This document shows positions 35,790 through 45,925 of a DNA stretch of 64,000 nucleotides, one piece after another. The DNA is from Chakrabartia godavariana. Lineage in GTDB: Bacteria > Pseudomonadota > Alphaproteobacteria > Sphingomonadales > Sphingomonadaceae. Every line of letters starts with the position of its first letter. Position 1 is the first letter of the stretch. The notes beneath the pieces are model-generated. The model saw only the letters and a list, made by a program, of their open reading frames with translations. It was not told where the DNA came from and did not search any database. Location of the stretch: the NCBI GenBank assembly GCA_005518185.1, contig RKSN01000001.1, positions 744,501 through 808,500 of the forward strand, in the 5' to 3' direction. The position numbers and the translations under genes were made by a program.

Positions 35790-36383
35790 TTAGTCGTAGG
35801 CCTTCTTGTAAATGCTGGTCTTCGGCTTTTCGAACAGCTTCATCACCATCGGCTCGAAGAAGCTCAGTGGCGCCGTGTCGTAATTGGGGTCAAAGGCCGG
35901 GCAGTCATATTTTTCGATGAACTCTGCCGTCGCCTGATAATGCTCATGCCCCTTGAACTGCTCCCGCATGTCGCGGTTGAGCCCGATATAGTGGAAGAAG
36001 TTATAGCCCTGGAAAATCCCGTGATGCTGGGTGATCCAGTGAAGTTCTTCCGACACGAAAGGCTTGATGATCGCGGCGGCAACGTCGGGGTGGTTATAGG
36101 CGCCAAGCGTGTCGCCAATGTCGTGCAAGAGCGCCATCACCACGTAGTCCTCGCTGCGCCCGTCGCGGTGCGCGCGCGTTGCCGTCTGCAGGCAGTGCGT
36201 CAGCCGGTCGACCGCAAAGCCGCCGCAATCCCCGTCCAGCAGCCGCAGGTGATCGAGCACCCGGGCGCCGCCATTGCGGGCAAAGGGCTGCATATGCGTC
36301 ATGATGATGTCCCAGTCTTCCTGGGTGCCTTCGGTCATGGTGTGGAACTTGGCGGACTGTTCCATCAGGGCTTCGTCGGTCAT
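35790..36383 (-). CDS. HD-domain protein resembling MIOX/PhnZ-type diiron oxygenases
   Basis: This 197-aa protein shows a histidine/aspartate ligand pattern: THCLQTATRAHRDG (His63), ALLHDIGD (His87-Asp88), then HWITQHHG (His115-121), GHEHY (His146-148) and AFDPNYD (Asp165). The spacing of the first His to the HD pair (24) equals that in MIOX and PhnZ, which are mixed-valent diiron oxygenases rather than phosphohydrolases. No signal peptide is present. Classical HD phosphohydrolase activity remains possible. It is transcribed away from the histidine kinase gene. Confidence 0.7.
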   Translation of the reverse strand: MTDEALMEQSAKFHTMTEGTQEDWDIIMTHMQPFARNGGARVLDHLRLLDGDCGGFAVDRLTHCLQTATRAHRDGRSEDYVVMALLHDIGDTLGAYNHPDVAAAIIKPFVSEELHWITQHHGIFQGYNFFHYIGLNRDMREQFKGHEHYQATAEFIEKYDCPAFDPNYDTAPLSFFEPMVMKLFEKPKTSIYKKAYD

Positions 36384-36469
36384 GTGGCTCTCTCCTGTGT
36401 TTGATGGGGAGCATAGCGAGCGCCTTCAAAGGCTTCAATTGCCCGAACGCTTCGGCTAGACGAACGCGC

Positions 36470-37567
36470 ATGGCAATTCCGGGCTTCGGCAACAGACCCT
36501 TCTTCGAGGACAAGAGCCGCGCCTTCTGGGTGCTCCAGACGGTCGGCTGGTCCTTCTATCTGATGCTGCGCGTCGCAAGTGGTGTGGGCGCGGGCATGAA
36601 GCTGTCCTGGGTCGTGCCTTTGCTGGTCTCGACCGCGACGGGCTATTCGCTCACGCTGATGATGGGCGGCATCTTCCGCTGGATCATCAGCCGCCGCCCG
36701 CTGGTGACGTGGGGCGTGTCGGTCATCACCTTCGTTGTCGCCGTCCTGATCCACTCCATGGTCGATGCCTGGGTGTTCAATATGCTGGAGCGCGAAGGGG
36801 CCGAGTTCAACGGCGCGCTGTTCCTGAGCGCGATCTCGCTGAACGCGCTGCTGCTGGGGGCTTGGGCCGCGCTTTATTACGGCATCAACTTCTATCTGAT
36901 CATCGAAGACCAGAACGATCAGCTGCTGAAGCTGGAAAATCAGGCCACATCGGCTCAACTCGCCATGTTGCGCTACCAGTTGAACCCGCATTTCCTGTTC
37001 AACACGCTGAACTCCATTTCCACGCTCGTGCTTTTGAAGCAGACGGAGCGTGCGAACGCGATGCTGTCGCGCCTCTCGTCCTTCCTGCGCTATACGCTGG
37101 CGAACGAGGCGACCGCGCGTGTGACCATCGAGCAGGAGGTTGAAACGCTGAAGCTGTATCTCGACATTGAGAAGATGCGCTTTGAAGACAGGCTGCGCCC
37201 GACTTTTGACATCGACGCTGCGGTTGAAAAAGCGCGCTTACCCTCCATGTTGCTTCAGCCGCTCGTTGAAAATGCCATCAAATATGCTGTCACACCGCAG
37301 GAAGAGGGGGCGGAAATTGCGGTGGCAGCGCGTCTGGCCGGGGACAGGGTGCAAATCACCGTCGCCGATACCGGGGCCGGATGCGGGGAACAGGGAACAG
37401 GGGCAAGCGGGTCCACCGGTGTCGGGCTCGCGAACATTCGCGAAAGGCTGCAGCAGGCCTTTGGCGACGATCATCGCTTCGAGACCAAGGCCATGACCGG
37501 CAAGGGTTTCCAGGTGCTGATTGATATCCCGTTCCAGACTGAAACCCCAAGGTTGGAGGCCGCATGA
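36470..37567 (+). CDS. LytS/AlgZ-type sensor histidine kinase
   Basis: This 365-aa kinase starts at ATG 36470. Four membrane segments occupy residues about 25-145. The His_kinase domain shows the phospho-acceptor box RYQLNPHFLFNTLNSISTLVL, and the ATPase part has PLVENAIKYAV, VADTGAGCGEQ and GVGLANIRERLQ. It overlaps its response regulator by four bases (ATGA), so the two are a coupled two-component system. Confidence 0.9.
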   Translation: MAIPGFGNRPFFEDKSRAFWVLQTVGWSFYLMLRVASGVGAGMKLSWVVPLLVSTATGYSLTLMMGGIFRWIISRRPLVTWGVSVITFVVAVLIHSMVDAWVFNMLEREGAEFNGALFLSAISLNALLLGAWAALYYGINFYLIIEDQNDQLLKLENQATSAQLAMLRYQLNPHFLFNTLNSISTLVLLKQTERANAMLSRLSSFLRYTLANEATARVTIEQEVETLKLYLDIEKMRFEDRLRPTFDIDAAVEKARLPSMLLQPLVENAIKYAVTPQEEGAEIAVAARLAGDRVQITVADTGAGCGEQGTGASGSTGVGLANIRERLQQAFGDDHRFETKAMTGKGFQVLIDIPFQTETPRLEAA

Positions 37568-38367
37568 CCATCCGTACCATTCTCGTCGATGACGAAGCTC
37601 TCGCCATTCAGGGCCTCGCCCTCCGTCTCGAAGCCCATCCCGATGTCGAAATCATCGAGACCTGCAACAATGGCCGTGAGGCCATCCGCGCGATCAAGAC
37701 GCAAAAGCCCGATCTCGTCTTTCTCGATATCCAGATGCCGGGCTTTGACGGCTTTTCGGTGGTCTCCGGCCTTGCCGAGGTCGAGCCGCCGCTGTTCGTC
37801 TTCGTGACGGCCTATTCAGACCATGCGATCCGTGCGTTCGAGGCGCAGGCCACCGACTATCTGATGAAGCCCGTTGAGGAAGACCGGCTCGCCGCCACGC
37901 TGGACCGCGTGCGCCAGCGCCTGTCTGAGAAGAAGGGCGTTGAAGAGGCAGAGCGCCTGAAGGAAGCGCTCGCCGAACATGCGCCTGAAGTGCATGAGGA
38001 AATGGTCGATGCGGGCGACGATGCCCCGTCCTCCAACCGCTTTGAAAAGCTGATCAACATCAAGGATCAGGGACAGATCTTCCGCGTCGATGTCGACAGC
38101 ATTGAGCGCATCGATGCCGCTGGCGACTATATGTGCATCTATACCGGCGGCGAAACGCTGATCCTGCGCCAGACCATGAAAGACATGGAAAAGCGTCTCG
38201 ACCCGCGCAAGTTCCAGCGCGTCCACCGCTCGTCGATCGTCAATCTCGATCTGGTGAAGCAGGTCAAGCCGCACACCAATGGCGAATGCTTCCTCGTGCT
38301 CGATTCCGGCGCGCAGGTGAAGGTCAGCCGCAGCTATCGCGACGTCGTCGCACGGTTCGTGCATTGA
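37564..38367 (+). CDS. LytTR-family response regulator
   Basis: This 267-aa regulator has a receiver domain (about 1-125: LVDDEALAIQG, phospho-Asp in PDLVFLDIQMPGFDGF, and YLMKPVEED) and a C-terminal LytTR DNA-binding domain (about 165-265: GDYMCIYTGGETLILRQTMKDMEKRL and FQRVHRSSIVNLDLV). LytTR proteins bind paired direct repeats at promoters. The target genes are not obvious; the next gene encodes a membrane protein whose start overlaps this stop. Confidence 0.93.
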   Translation: MTIRTILVDDEALAIQGLALRLEAHPDVEIIETCNNGREAIRAIKTQKPDLVFLDIQMPGFDGFSVVSGLAEVEPPLFVFVTAYSDHAIRAFEAQATDYLMKPVEEDRLAATLDRVRQRLSEKKGVEEAERLKEALAEHAPEVHEEMVDAGDDAPSSNRFEKLINIKDQGQIFRVDVDSIERIDAAGDYMCIYTGGETLILRQTMKDMEKRLDPRKFQRVHRSSIVNLDLVKQVKPHTNGECFLVLDSGAQVKVSRSYRDVVARFVH

Positions 38368-39125
38368 TCGGACAAGAGGCGGCCGGAGGTCATCTGGCGA
38401 AGGTCCCGGCGATCACGCTCGGCTTCTGGGTCATCAAGATATTGGCGACGACACTGGGCGAAACCGGCGCTGACCTGTTCACCCAGCAATATGACATGGG
38501 CTATCTGGCCGGGATCGGGCTGTTCGTTCTGCCGTTGATCGTGCTGGTGATCGCCCAGATCCGCGCCGCGCGGTTCCATCCGCTGCTCTATTGGGCGACG
38601 ATCCTTGCTTCGACGACGGCAGGGACAGCGCTGGCAGACTTTTTCGATCGCTCGCTGGGCATTGGCTATGCTGGCGGAGCTTCGGTACTTCTGGTCGGGG
38701 TGCTGCTCGCGCTGGCGAGCTGGAAGGCGATCCTCGGGACGGTCGCGGTCGACAGCGTGAAGACGCCGTCCGCCGAAGCCTTTTACTGGCTGACGATCAC
38801 GTTGTCGCAGACGCTCGGGACGGCGCTTGGCGACTGGGCGGCCGATGATGGCGGGCTTGGCTATCTGGGCGGCGCCATGGTGTTTGGCGGGCTGCTGTTC
38901 GGCCTCTATCTGCTCTACGCGCAGACCCGGGTGTCGCGCGTGCTCCTGTTCTGGGCGGCGTTCATTCTGACACGGCCGCTTGGGGCCACCGTCGGTGATT
39001 TTCTGGACAAGCCGCTCACATCGGGCGGGCTTGGGTTCGGGCGGGATACGGCCTCGATCGTCCTCGTGCTCGGCATTGCGCTCGCCATCTGGTGGTTCCC
39101 GCAAAAGGCCGCCAAGGCCAGCTGA
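38364..39125 (+). CDS. COG4705-like multi-pass membrane protein
   Basis: This 253-aa protein begins at TTG 38364, overlapping the regulator's stop (TTGA). It has about eight hydrophobic segments and repeated motifs ending in [65 protein letters not shown] and [25 protein letters not shown]. These four repeats mark the uncharacterised COG4705 membrane family. Close linkage to LytS/LytR suggests it is part of the same operon. Confidence 0.78.
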   Translation: MIGQEAAGGHLAKVPAITLGFWVIKILATTLGETGADLFTQQYDMGYLAGIGLFVLPLIVLVIAQIRAARFHPLLYWATILASTTAGTALADFFDRSLGIGYAGGASVLLVGVLLALASWKAILGTVAVDSVKTPSAEAFYWLTITLSQTLGTALGDWAADDGGLGYLGGAMVFGGLLFGLYLLYAQTRVSRVLLFWAAFILTRPLGATVGDFLDKPLTSGGLGFGRDTASIVLVLGIALAIWWFPQKAAKAS

Positions 39126-39265
39126 AGCCGTCGCGGCGCAAGGGAACACCTTCCGGCGGGCGGGGCTGCATGGCCCCGTGCGAGGCGATCTCACAGCCTG
39201 AAAAACAACCGGCCCAAACAGACATCTATTCGACATGGCACGAATGCTGGTCTAGAAGCGCGGCC

Positions 39266-41191
39266 ATGAGTGACCGACCCGATACGCCGCTCCTTGATAT
39301 GGTCGCCTATCCGGCAGACCTGAGGAAGCTCCGTCCCGATCAGCTCCGCCAGTTCGCGGATGAACTGCGCGCCGAAACCATTTCCGCCGTCTCCGTGACG
39401 GGCGGGCATCTCGGCGCTGGGCTGGGCGTGGTCGAACTGACGACGGCGATCCACTATGTGTTCAACACGCCCGAGGACAAGCTCGTCTGGGACGTTGGCC
39501 ACCAATGTTATCCGCACAAGATCATCACCGGCCGCCGCGACCGCATTCGCACGCTGCGGACGGGCGGGGGGCTGTCGGGCTTCACCAAGCGCATCGAAAG
39601 CGAATATGATCCCTTCGGTGCCGCACACAGTTCGACGTCGATTTCCGCGGCGCTCGGCTTTGCCATGGCCAACAAGATGGCGGGCAAATCGGGCCGGGGG
39701 ATCGCGGTCATCGGCGATGGCGCCATGTCTGCCGGGATGGCTTATGAAGCCATGAACAATGCGACGCAGGCGGGCAACCGGCTGGTCGTCATCCTCAATG
39801 ACAATGACATGTCGATCGCGCCGCCCGTGGGCGGGCTGTCGGCCTATCTGGCGCGCCTCGTCTCCTCGCGGCCGTTCCTCAACTTGCGCGAACTGGCCAA
39901 GAAGATCTCACGCCGCCTGCCGGAGCCGCTGCATATCGCGGCGCGCAAGACCGACGAATTCGCGCGTGGCATGGCCATGGGCGGCACGCTGTTCGAAGAG
40001 CTGGGCTTCTATTATGTCGGCCCGATTGACGGGCACAATCTCGATCACCTGATCCCGGTGCTCGAAAATGTCCGCGATGCGGCAGAAGGGCCATGTCTGA
40101 TCCATGTCGTGACCAAGAAGGGTCACGGCTATGCGCCTGCCGAAGCAGCGGCGGATAAATATCACGGCGTCCAGAAGTTTGACGTGGTGACCGGCACGCA
40201 GGTCAAGGCGCCGCCGGGACCGCCAGCCTATCAGAACGTGTTCGGCGATACGCTCGCCAGGATTGCGGACACCGACCCGCGCATCTGTGCGATTACCGCT
40301 GCCATGCCGAGCGGAACCGGTGTGGATCGCTTCGCAAAGGCGCATCCCGACCGCGCCTTCGACGTCGGCATTGCCGAACAGCATGCGGTGACCTTTGCAG
40401 CGGGGCTGGCCGCAGAGGGCATGCGGCCCTTCTGTGCCATCTATTCGACGTTCCTCCAGCGGGCTTACGATCAGGTCGTCCATGACGTCGCGATCCAGAA
40501 CCTGCCTGTCCGCTTCGCGATCGACCGGGCCGGGCTCGTCGGCGCGGACGGCTCCACGCATGCAGGGTCGTTCGATGTGACCTATCTCGCCTCACTGCCC
40601 AACATGGTCGTGATGGCGCCGTCAGACGAAGCCGAGCTTGTCCACATGACCTATACGGCCGCGCTGCATGACAGCGGCCCGATTGCGCTGCGCTATCCGC
40701 GCGGCAATGGCACGGGCATCGCGCTTCCTGAAACGCCGCAGGCGCTGGAGATCGGCAAGGGCCGGATCGTAAAGCAGGGCAAGAAGGTGGCCATTCTGTC
40801 ACTCGGCACGCGACTGGAAGAAGCGATGAAGGCGGCCGACACGCTTGAGGCCAAGGGGCTTTCGACGACTGTCGCCGACCTGCGCTTTGCCAAGCCGCTT
40901 GATGTCGACCTCATCCGCAAGCTGCTGACGACGCACGAAGTAGCTGTCACGGTCGAGGAAGCCAGCATTGGCGGCCTCGGCGCACATGTGCTGACGATGG
41001 CCAGCGACGAGGGGCTGATCGATGCCGGGCTCAAGCTGCGCACGCTGCGTCTGCCTGACAAGTTCCAGGATCAGGATGCGCCGTACAAGCAATATGACGA
41101 GGCGGGCCTCAACGCGCCGCAGATCGTCGAGGCGGTCCTGAAGGCGCTGCGCATCAATTCGGCCGTGGCCGAAGCCGGGAAGCGCGCCTGA
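39266..41191 (+). CDS. dxs: 1-deoxy-D-xylulose-5-phosphate synthase
   Basis: This 641-aa thiamine-diphosphate enzyme makes DXP from pyruvate and glyceraldehyde-3-phosphate, the first step of the MEP isoprenoid pathway. It shows [17 protein letters not shown], the ThDP motif [31 protein letters not shown], the catalytic Glu region [14 protein letters not shown] and [11 protein letters not shown]. Length fits the family. It is followed nine bases later by tlyA, a common pairing in alphaproteobacteria. Confidence 0.97.
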   Translation: MSDRPDTPLLDMVAYPADLRKLRPDQLRQFADELRAETISAVSVTGGHLGAGLGVVELTTAIHYVFNTPEDKLVWDVGHQCYPHKIITGRRDRIRTLRTGGGLSGFTKRIESEYDPFGAAHSSTSISAALGFAMANKMAGKSGRGIAVIGDGAMSAGMAYEAMNNATQAGNRLVVILNDNDMSIAPPVGGLSAYLARLVSSRPFLNLRELAKKISRRLPEPLHIAARKTDEFARGMAMGGTLFEELGFYYVGPIDGHNLDHLIPVLENVRDAAEGPCLIHVVTKKGHGYAPAEAAADKYHGVQKFDVVTGTQVKAPPGPPAYQNVFGDTLARIADTDPRICAITAAMPSGTGVDRFAKAHPDRAFDVGIAEQHAVTFAAGLAAEGMRPFCAIYSTFLQRAYDQVVHDVAIQNLPVRFAIDRAGLVGADGSTHAGSFDVTYLASLPNMVVMAPSDEAELVHMTYTAALHDSGPIALRYPRGNGTGIALPETPQALEIGKGRIVKQGKKVAILSLGTRLEEAMKAADTLEAKGLSTTVADLRFAKPLDVDLIRKLLTTHEVAVTVEEASIGGLGAHVLTMASDEGLIDAGLKLRTLRLPDKFQDQDAPYKQYDEAGLNAPQIVEAVLKALRINSAVAEAGKRA

Positions 41192-41199
41192 CCTGAGCC

Positions 41200-41937
41200 A
41201 TGGCCAAGGTCCGCGCAGACCAGTTGCTCGTGGATTGCGGGCTCGCGGAAAGCCGCTCGCGGGCGCAGGCGCTGATCCTCGCGGGCCTCGTCTATCTGGG
41301 TGACCGCAAGGTTGAAAAGGCCGGACAGCAGATCGCCGAGGATGCCGTGCTCGACGTTCGCGGGCGCGACCATCCGTGGGTGTCGCGCGGCGGCGTCAAG
41401 CTGGCGCACGCGCTCACGCATTTTGGCTGGGACGTGGCAGGCGCGGTCGCCATTGATGTCGGCAGTTCCACCGGCGGCTTCACCGATGTTCTGCTGACCC
41501 ACGGCGCGGCCAAGGTCTTTGCCGTCGACAGCGGCACCAACCAGCTGGCCTGGAAGCTGCGGCAGGACCCGCGCGTCGCCGTTCATGAGCAGACGAGCGC
41601 GCGCATCCTGACCGACGCCGAGATTACCGAACCCGTTGATCTCATCGTATGCGATGCGAGCTTCATCGGCCTGTCGAAGGTGCTGGAACGACCCATGACC
41701 TTTGCAAAGCCGGGTGCCGGTCTCATCGCGCTCATCAAGCCGCAATTCGAGGCGGGGCGCGACGAGGTGGGGAAGGGCGGTGTCGTCCGCGACCCTGCGG
41801 TACATGTCCGTGTGTGCAATGACGTGCAAACATGGTTGACCGATATCGGCTGGCACGTAGAAGGCGTCACCGAAAGTCCGATCAAGGGGCCGGAAGGCAA
41901 TATCGAGTTCCTGATCGCCGCTCGTAAGATGGCCTGA
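41200..41937 (+). CDS. tlyA: TlyA-family rRNA 2'-O-methyltransferase
   Basis: This 245-aa protein has an N-terminal S4 RNA-binding domain (about 3-62, ADQLLVDCGLAESRSRAQALILAGLVYLGDRKV) and an FtsJ-type methyltransferase domain with AIDVGSSTGGFTDVLL and DLIVCDASFIGLSKVL. The KDKE-type catalytic residues are expected. TlyA methylates ribose in 16S/23S rRNA; the old name hemolysin refers to an incidental activity. Confidence 0.92.
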   Translation: MAKVRADQLLVDCGLAESRSRAQALILAGLVYLGDRKVEKAGQQIAEDAVLDVRGRDHPWVSRGGVKLAHALTHFGWDVAGAVAIDVGSSTGGFTDVLLTHGAAKVFAVDSGTNQLAWKLRQDPRVAVHEQTSARILTDAEITEPVDLIVCDASFIGLSKVLERPMTFAKPGAGLIALIKPQFEAGRDEVGKGGVVRDPAVHVRVCNDVQTWLTDIGWHVEGVTESPIKGPEGNIEFLIAARKMA

Positions 41938-41956
41938 CCGGCCAACAGGGGAAAAA

Positions 41957-43885
41957 GTGAGAACGCGCGCCATTTTGCTGGCTTGCGCTGCAACCTGCCT
42001 GCCAAGCATGGCGCAGGCGCAGCGTACTGCCGAAAATCTTGTGACCCAATCGGCCGACGCCTTCGGCAAATCGATCGGGAGCGAGAAGATCGGCCTGTAC
42101 AGCGCAGACGATATTCGCGGGTTCAACCCGGTCGACGCGGGCAATGTCCGCATCGAAGGCCTGTATTTCGACCATGTCGAACGCGTGCCCTCGCGGCTTG
42201 TGGACGGGTCTTCCGTGCGCGTTGGCGTTGCCGCCCAAGGCTATCCCTTTCCAGCACCCACGGGCATTGTCGACTATGACCTGACGCTGTTTCGCGGCAA
42301 GCAGGAAGCCAGCGGGCAGATCGAGCGCGGTCCCTACGGGGGCTATGCAGGCAATCTCGAAGTCAAGCAGCCCCTCGCCGGAGACCGCTTCGGCGTCGCC
42401 GGTGGCGTAGGCTTCCGGGAAATGGTGCGGCCCGAAGGGGGCAGGAGCAGCTTTCGCAGTATCGGGGCAAACCTTGCCTGGCGGCCTTATGCGGGTGCTT
42501 TGGTGACAGCGATGGCTGGTGGCTTCACCGGTCGGGACGATGAGGCGCACGCGACCATCTTCCCGGCGTCTGGCGCAGCGCTGCCCCGCGTCCCGCGGGA
42601 GGTCTTCCTTGGTCAGCCCTGGACCGACCGCAACTACAATCTCATCATGTATGGCGGCCTTGCCAAACTGCCCATGGGCAAATGGCTGATCGAAGCCGGG
42701 CTGTTCGACTTCACGATGAAGAACGACACCAACTTTGCGGACCTGCTGCGCGGAGTTCGCGAGGATGGGTCGGCTGCGAGCCGCATCGTCATCTACGATC
42801 CGGGCAGCCGTTCCCACAGCCTGTCGGGCGAAGGGCGGATCACGCGACAATTTCTGACCGGGGATATCCGGCACCGGCTGATCCTGAGTGCGCGCGGGCG
42901 GATCAAGGACCGTCTGTTCGGCGGCACGCAGCGGATCGATCTTGGTCCCAGCTCAGCCATCGCGCCCGATTTCCGTCCGCAGCCAGTCCTCCTGCCGCAG
43001 GTGAAGGATGAGGACCATGTCCAGCAGATGACCTTCGGGGCCGCCTATGGCCTGCAATGGCAGGGCCATGGGTCGTTGGACCTGTCGGTCTCTCACGCGC
43101 AATATACCAAGCGGATCGACTTCGCGAACCCGTTGCTCCCGCTCGTCGTCACCAAGGACAATCCGATCCTGGTGACTGCAACGGGCTCGCTCAACCTCAC
43201 ACGTCGCCTCGTGCTGTACGGCGGGGTGGTGCACGGGTTGGAAGAGGCGCTGATCGCGCCGGACATTGCGAGCAACCGGTCCGAGGCACCGCCTGCGATC
43301 CGGACGCGGCAATATGATTTCGGCGCACGCTACGCCGTCACGCCAAAGCTCACGCTGGTCGCCGGGGTGTTCAGCGTGAAGAAGCCCTATTTCAATCTCG
43401 ACCCGAGCTTGCGCTATCGCCAGTTGGGCGATGTCGACAATCGCGGGGTCGAGGTCTCGCTGGCCGGACAGCTGGCGCCCGGCCTCACAGTGGTGGCAGG
43501 GTCGCTGTTCCTCGACCCCAAGATCTCCGGCGAAGCCATCGACACGGGTCTGATCGGCGAACGGCCCGTGGGGTCGATCCGGCGGCGCAGCATCGCGAAT
43601 TTCGACTGGCGGCTGTCGCAGGGGCACAGCCCCTGGTCCTTCGATGTCGCGTTCGAGAGCCTGTCGGCGCGCGTCGGCAATGCGGCCAACACATTTTCGG
43701 TCCCCCCGGGGGAGACGGTCAATCTCGGGCTGCGGTACCGGTTTGAACTGGCGCACAATTCGACGCTGCTGCGCGTTCAGGCGCAGAATCTGTTCAATGA
43801 CTATCGCTGGCAGGTCTCCTCCAGCGGCGGCTTCACCTATGCCAATAGCCGGACCTATATGGCGCAGCTGATCATGGATATCTGA
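41957..43885 (+). CDS. Compact TonB-dependent receptor, tandem copy 1
   Basis: This 642-aa receptor starts at GTG with AGGGGA ahead, 19 bp after tlyA. It has a signal peptide (PSMAQAQ), but no clear TonB box and a short, atypical plug: DADAFGKS-like region, IGLYSADDIRGFNPVDAGNVRIEGLYFD and YPFPAPTGIVDYDL. The barrel portion includes KKPYFNLDPSLRYRQLGDVDNRGVEVSL, as in siderophore receptors, and ends TYMAQLIMDI. It is a paralogue of the next gene. Function unknown. Confidence 0.83.
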   Translation: MRTRAILLACAATCLPSMAQAQRTAENLVTQSADAFGKSIGSEKIGLYSADDIRGFNPVDAGNVRIEGLYFDHVERVPSRLVDGSSVRVGVAAQGYPFPAPTGIVDYDLTLFRGKQEASGQIERGPYGGYAGNLEVKQPLAGDRFGVAGGVGFREMVRPEGGRSSFRSIGANLAWRPYAGALVTAMAGGFTGRDDEAHATIFPASGAALPRVPREVFLGQPWTDRNYNLIMYGGLAKLPMGKWLIEAGLFDFTMKNDTNFADLLRGVREDGSAASRIVIYDPGSRSHSLSGEGRITRQFLTGDIRHRLILSARGRIKDRLFGGTQRIDLGPSSAIAPDFRPQPVLLPQVKDEDHVQQMTFGAAYGLQWQGHGSLDLSVSHAQYTKRIDFANPLLPLVVTKDNPILVTATGSLNLTRRLVLYGGVVHGLEEALIAPDIASNRSEAPPAIRTRQYDFGARYAVTPKLTLVAGVFSVKKPYFNLDPSLRYRQLGDVDNRGVEVSLAGQLAPGLTVVAGSLFLDPKISGEAIDTGLIGERPVGSIRRRSIANFDWRLSQGHSPWSFDVAFESLSARVGNAANTFSVPPGETVNLGLRYRFELAHNSTLLRVQAQNLFNDYRWQVSSSGGFTYANSRTYMAQLIMDI

Positions 43886-43959
43886 TCCGTTCGTCGAACG
43901 GCGGCGCCGTTTGTCGAAGGCCGATTACAACGCACAGCGTCTGCGGCGAGGAGAGGGGC

Positions 43960-45885
43960 ATGAAAACAACAGCCTCTTTCCTGTCGGTTGCGGCGACCTT
44001 GATGTCCGTGCCCGCCTTTGCCCAGCGGACCGACGACAATGCCGTAAAGCAGGCCGATGATGCCTTCGGCAAGTCCGTGGGCGATGAACAGATCGGCATT
44101 TACAATGCGGGCATGGTACGGGGCTTTTCGCCCGTGGATGCCGGCAATGTCCGCATTGAGGGCCTGTATTTCGACCAGCAGGCCAATCCCACGCAGCGGC
44201 TTGTCGGCGGGACGACAATCCATGTCGGCATCTCGGCGCAGGGCTACCCATTCCCCGCGCCGACAGGGATTGCCGATTATGAGCTGCGCCGCCCGGGGGC
44301 CAAGCCGATGGCCTCGGTCAACCTCAGTCTCGGCCCTTGGGAGCATAAGGGCGCGGAATTCGATGCGCAGCTGCCGATCGACGGCGAGACGCTGGGCGTG
44401 GCCTTTGGCGGCGGCATCTACGCAGAGTCGCAGCCCTATCACGGTGTCTCAAAGCTCAACACCATGGCGGTCATCGGTCGTTACGCGCCCGCGCCGGATA
44501 TCGAGATTCTGCCCTTCTGGAGCCGCATTGAATCGCGCGATGAGGAAAGTCAGTCGCTGATCTTCACCGATGGCACTTTCCTTCCGCCCAAGATGCCGCG
44601 CGACAGGTTCCTCGGCCAGAAATGGTCTGATTTCGGCGGTGTGCTTGGCAATTATGGCGTGATCGCCAAGGCACGGCCTGCCGGGCTTGATATCAGGGTG
44701 GGTGTGTTCCGTTCCACCTTCCAGTCGGATGAGGAGCATATCGACCTGCTGTTCGGCACCGACCGCACCGGCCGCGTGGCCGATCGTGTCGTCGTCGTGG
44801 ACGGGGGCAATCGCTTTGCGTCAACATCGGGCGAGATCCGGGTGGCCAAGTCCTTCACCGAAGGCCCGCGCTGGCACAATGTCGTGGCCTCCCTGCGCGG
44901 CCGCGACCAGACCCGGCGCTATGGCGGGGCGGCGCTGGCCGATCTTGGGGCAAGCCAGCTCGGCGTCGAGGATTTCCGGCCAGAGCAAAACCCGCCCATT
45001 GGCCCCAAAACACGCGACCATGTGACGCAAAAGACGATCGGTCTGGGCTATCAGGGTCGCTGGGCGAAGGTCGGCGAGCTCAGCTTCGGGTTGCAAAAGA
45101 CCGACTATGCCAAGGACATTTTGGATCCGGACCCGGCGGTCGTCTTCCCGCGCACCTTGTCAAACCCCTGGCTTTTCAGTGCCAATGCCGCCGCCTATAT
45201 GAGCGATCGGATTGCCATCTATGGCGGCTATACGCGGGGGCTGGAGGAAAGTCCGGTCGCACCTGTTGAGGCCGTCAACCGGAACGAAGCGCCGCCCGCC
45301 ATCCGCACGACGCAGAAAGAGGCGGGGGTACGCTGGAAGGTCAGCGAGGGCGTCAGCGCGGTCGTTGGCTATTTCGATATCGACAAGCCCTATTTCAATC
45401 TCGATCCGTCCCAGCGGTTCCGGGAACTCGGCCATGTCCGCAATCGGGGGATCGAGCTTTCGGTCGCCGGTCCGGTCGCCGAGGGGCTCTATGTCGTTGC
45501 CGGCAATGTGTGGCTCGATGCCACCGTGTCGGGTGAGGAGGTGGATCGCGGCCTGATCGGGCGGCGGCCGATTGGCACGTTCCGCCGTCACACGATCATC
45601 AGCATGGATTATCAGGTGCCGGGCGTTCCGCCGCTGTCGCTCAATGCCGTGTTTGAAGGGACGAGCGCACGCACCGCCAATGCGCTGGATACGCTGCGCA
45701 TCCCGACGCGCGCGGTCATGCATCTGGGCGCGCGCTACAAGTTCAAGATCGCCGACAAGCCGCTCTTGCTGCGCGCCAATGTGCAGAATGTGACGAACAC
45801 CTTCGGCTGGGCGGTCGGGGGGAGCGGGTTTTTCGTGCCCAATGGCTCGCGACGTTATGCGCTAAGTCTTGCCGCAGACCTCTGA
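43960..45885 (+). CDS. Compact TonB-dependent receptor, tandem copy 2
   Basis: This 641-aa paralogue of the preceding gene has signal peptide ending VPAFAQ and shares the blocks DAFGKSVGDEQIGIYNAG, RGFSPVDAGNVRIEGLYFD, AQGYPFPAPTGIADYEL and KPYFNLDPSQRFRELGHVRNRGIELSVAG. Its barrel end is YALSLAADL. The two copies are about the same length with many differences, so the duplication is old. They probably handle related but distinct ligands. Confidence 0.83.
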   Translation: MKTTASFLSVAATLMSVPAFAQRTDDNAVKQADDAFGKSVGDEQIGIYNAGMVRGFSPVDAGNVRIEGLYFDQQANPTQRLVGGTTIHVGISAQGYPFPAPTGIADYELRRPGAKPMASVNLSLGPWEHKGAEFDAQLPIDGETLGVAFGGGIYAESQPYHGVSKLNTMAVIGRYAPAPDIEILPFWSRIESRDEESQSLIFTDGTFLPPKMPRDRFLGQKWSDFGGVLGNYGVIAKARPAGLDIRVGVFRSTFQSDEEHIDLLFGTDRTGRVADRVVVVDGGNRFASTSGEIRVAKSFTEGPRWHNVVASLRGRDQTRRYGGAALADLGASQLGVEDFRPEQNPPIGPKTRDHVTQKTIGLGYQGRWAKVGELSFGLQKTDYAKDILDPDPAVVFPRTLSNPWLFSANAAAYMSDRIAIYGGYTRGLEESPVAPVEAVNRNEAPPAIRTTQKEAGVRWKVSEGVSAVVGYFDIDKPYFNLDPSQRFRELGHVRNRGIELSVAGPVAEGLYVVAGNVWLDATVSGEEVDRGLIGRRPIGTFRRHTIISMDYQVPGVPPLSLNAVFEGTSARTANALDTLRIPTRAVMHLGARYKFKIADKPLLLRANVQNVTNTFGWAVGGSGFFVPNGSRRYALSLAADL

Positions 45886-45925
45886 TCCTGCGTAAACACG
45901 GTTCAGTCCGAACCGGAGGAAATTG

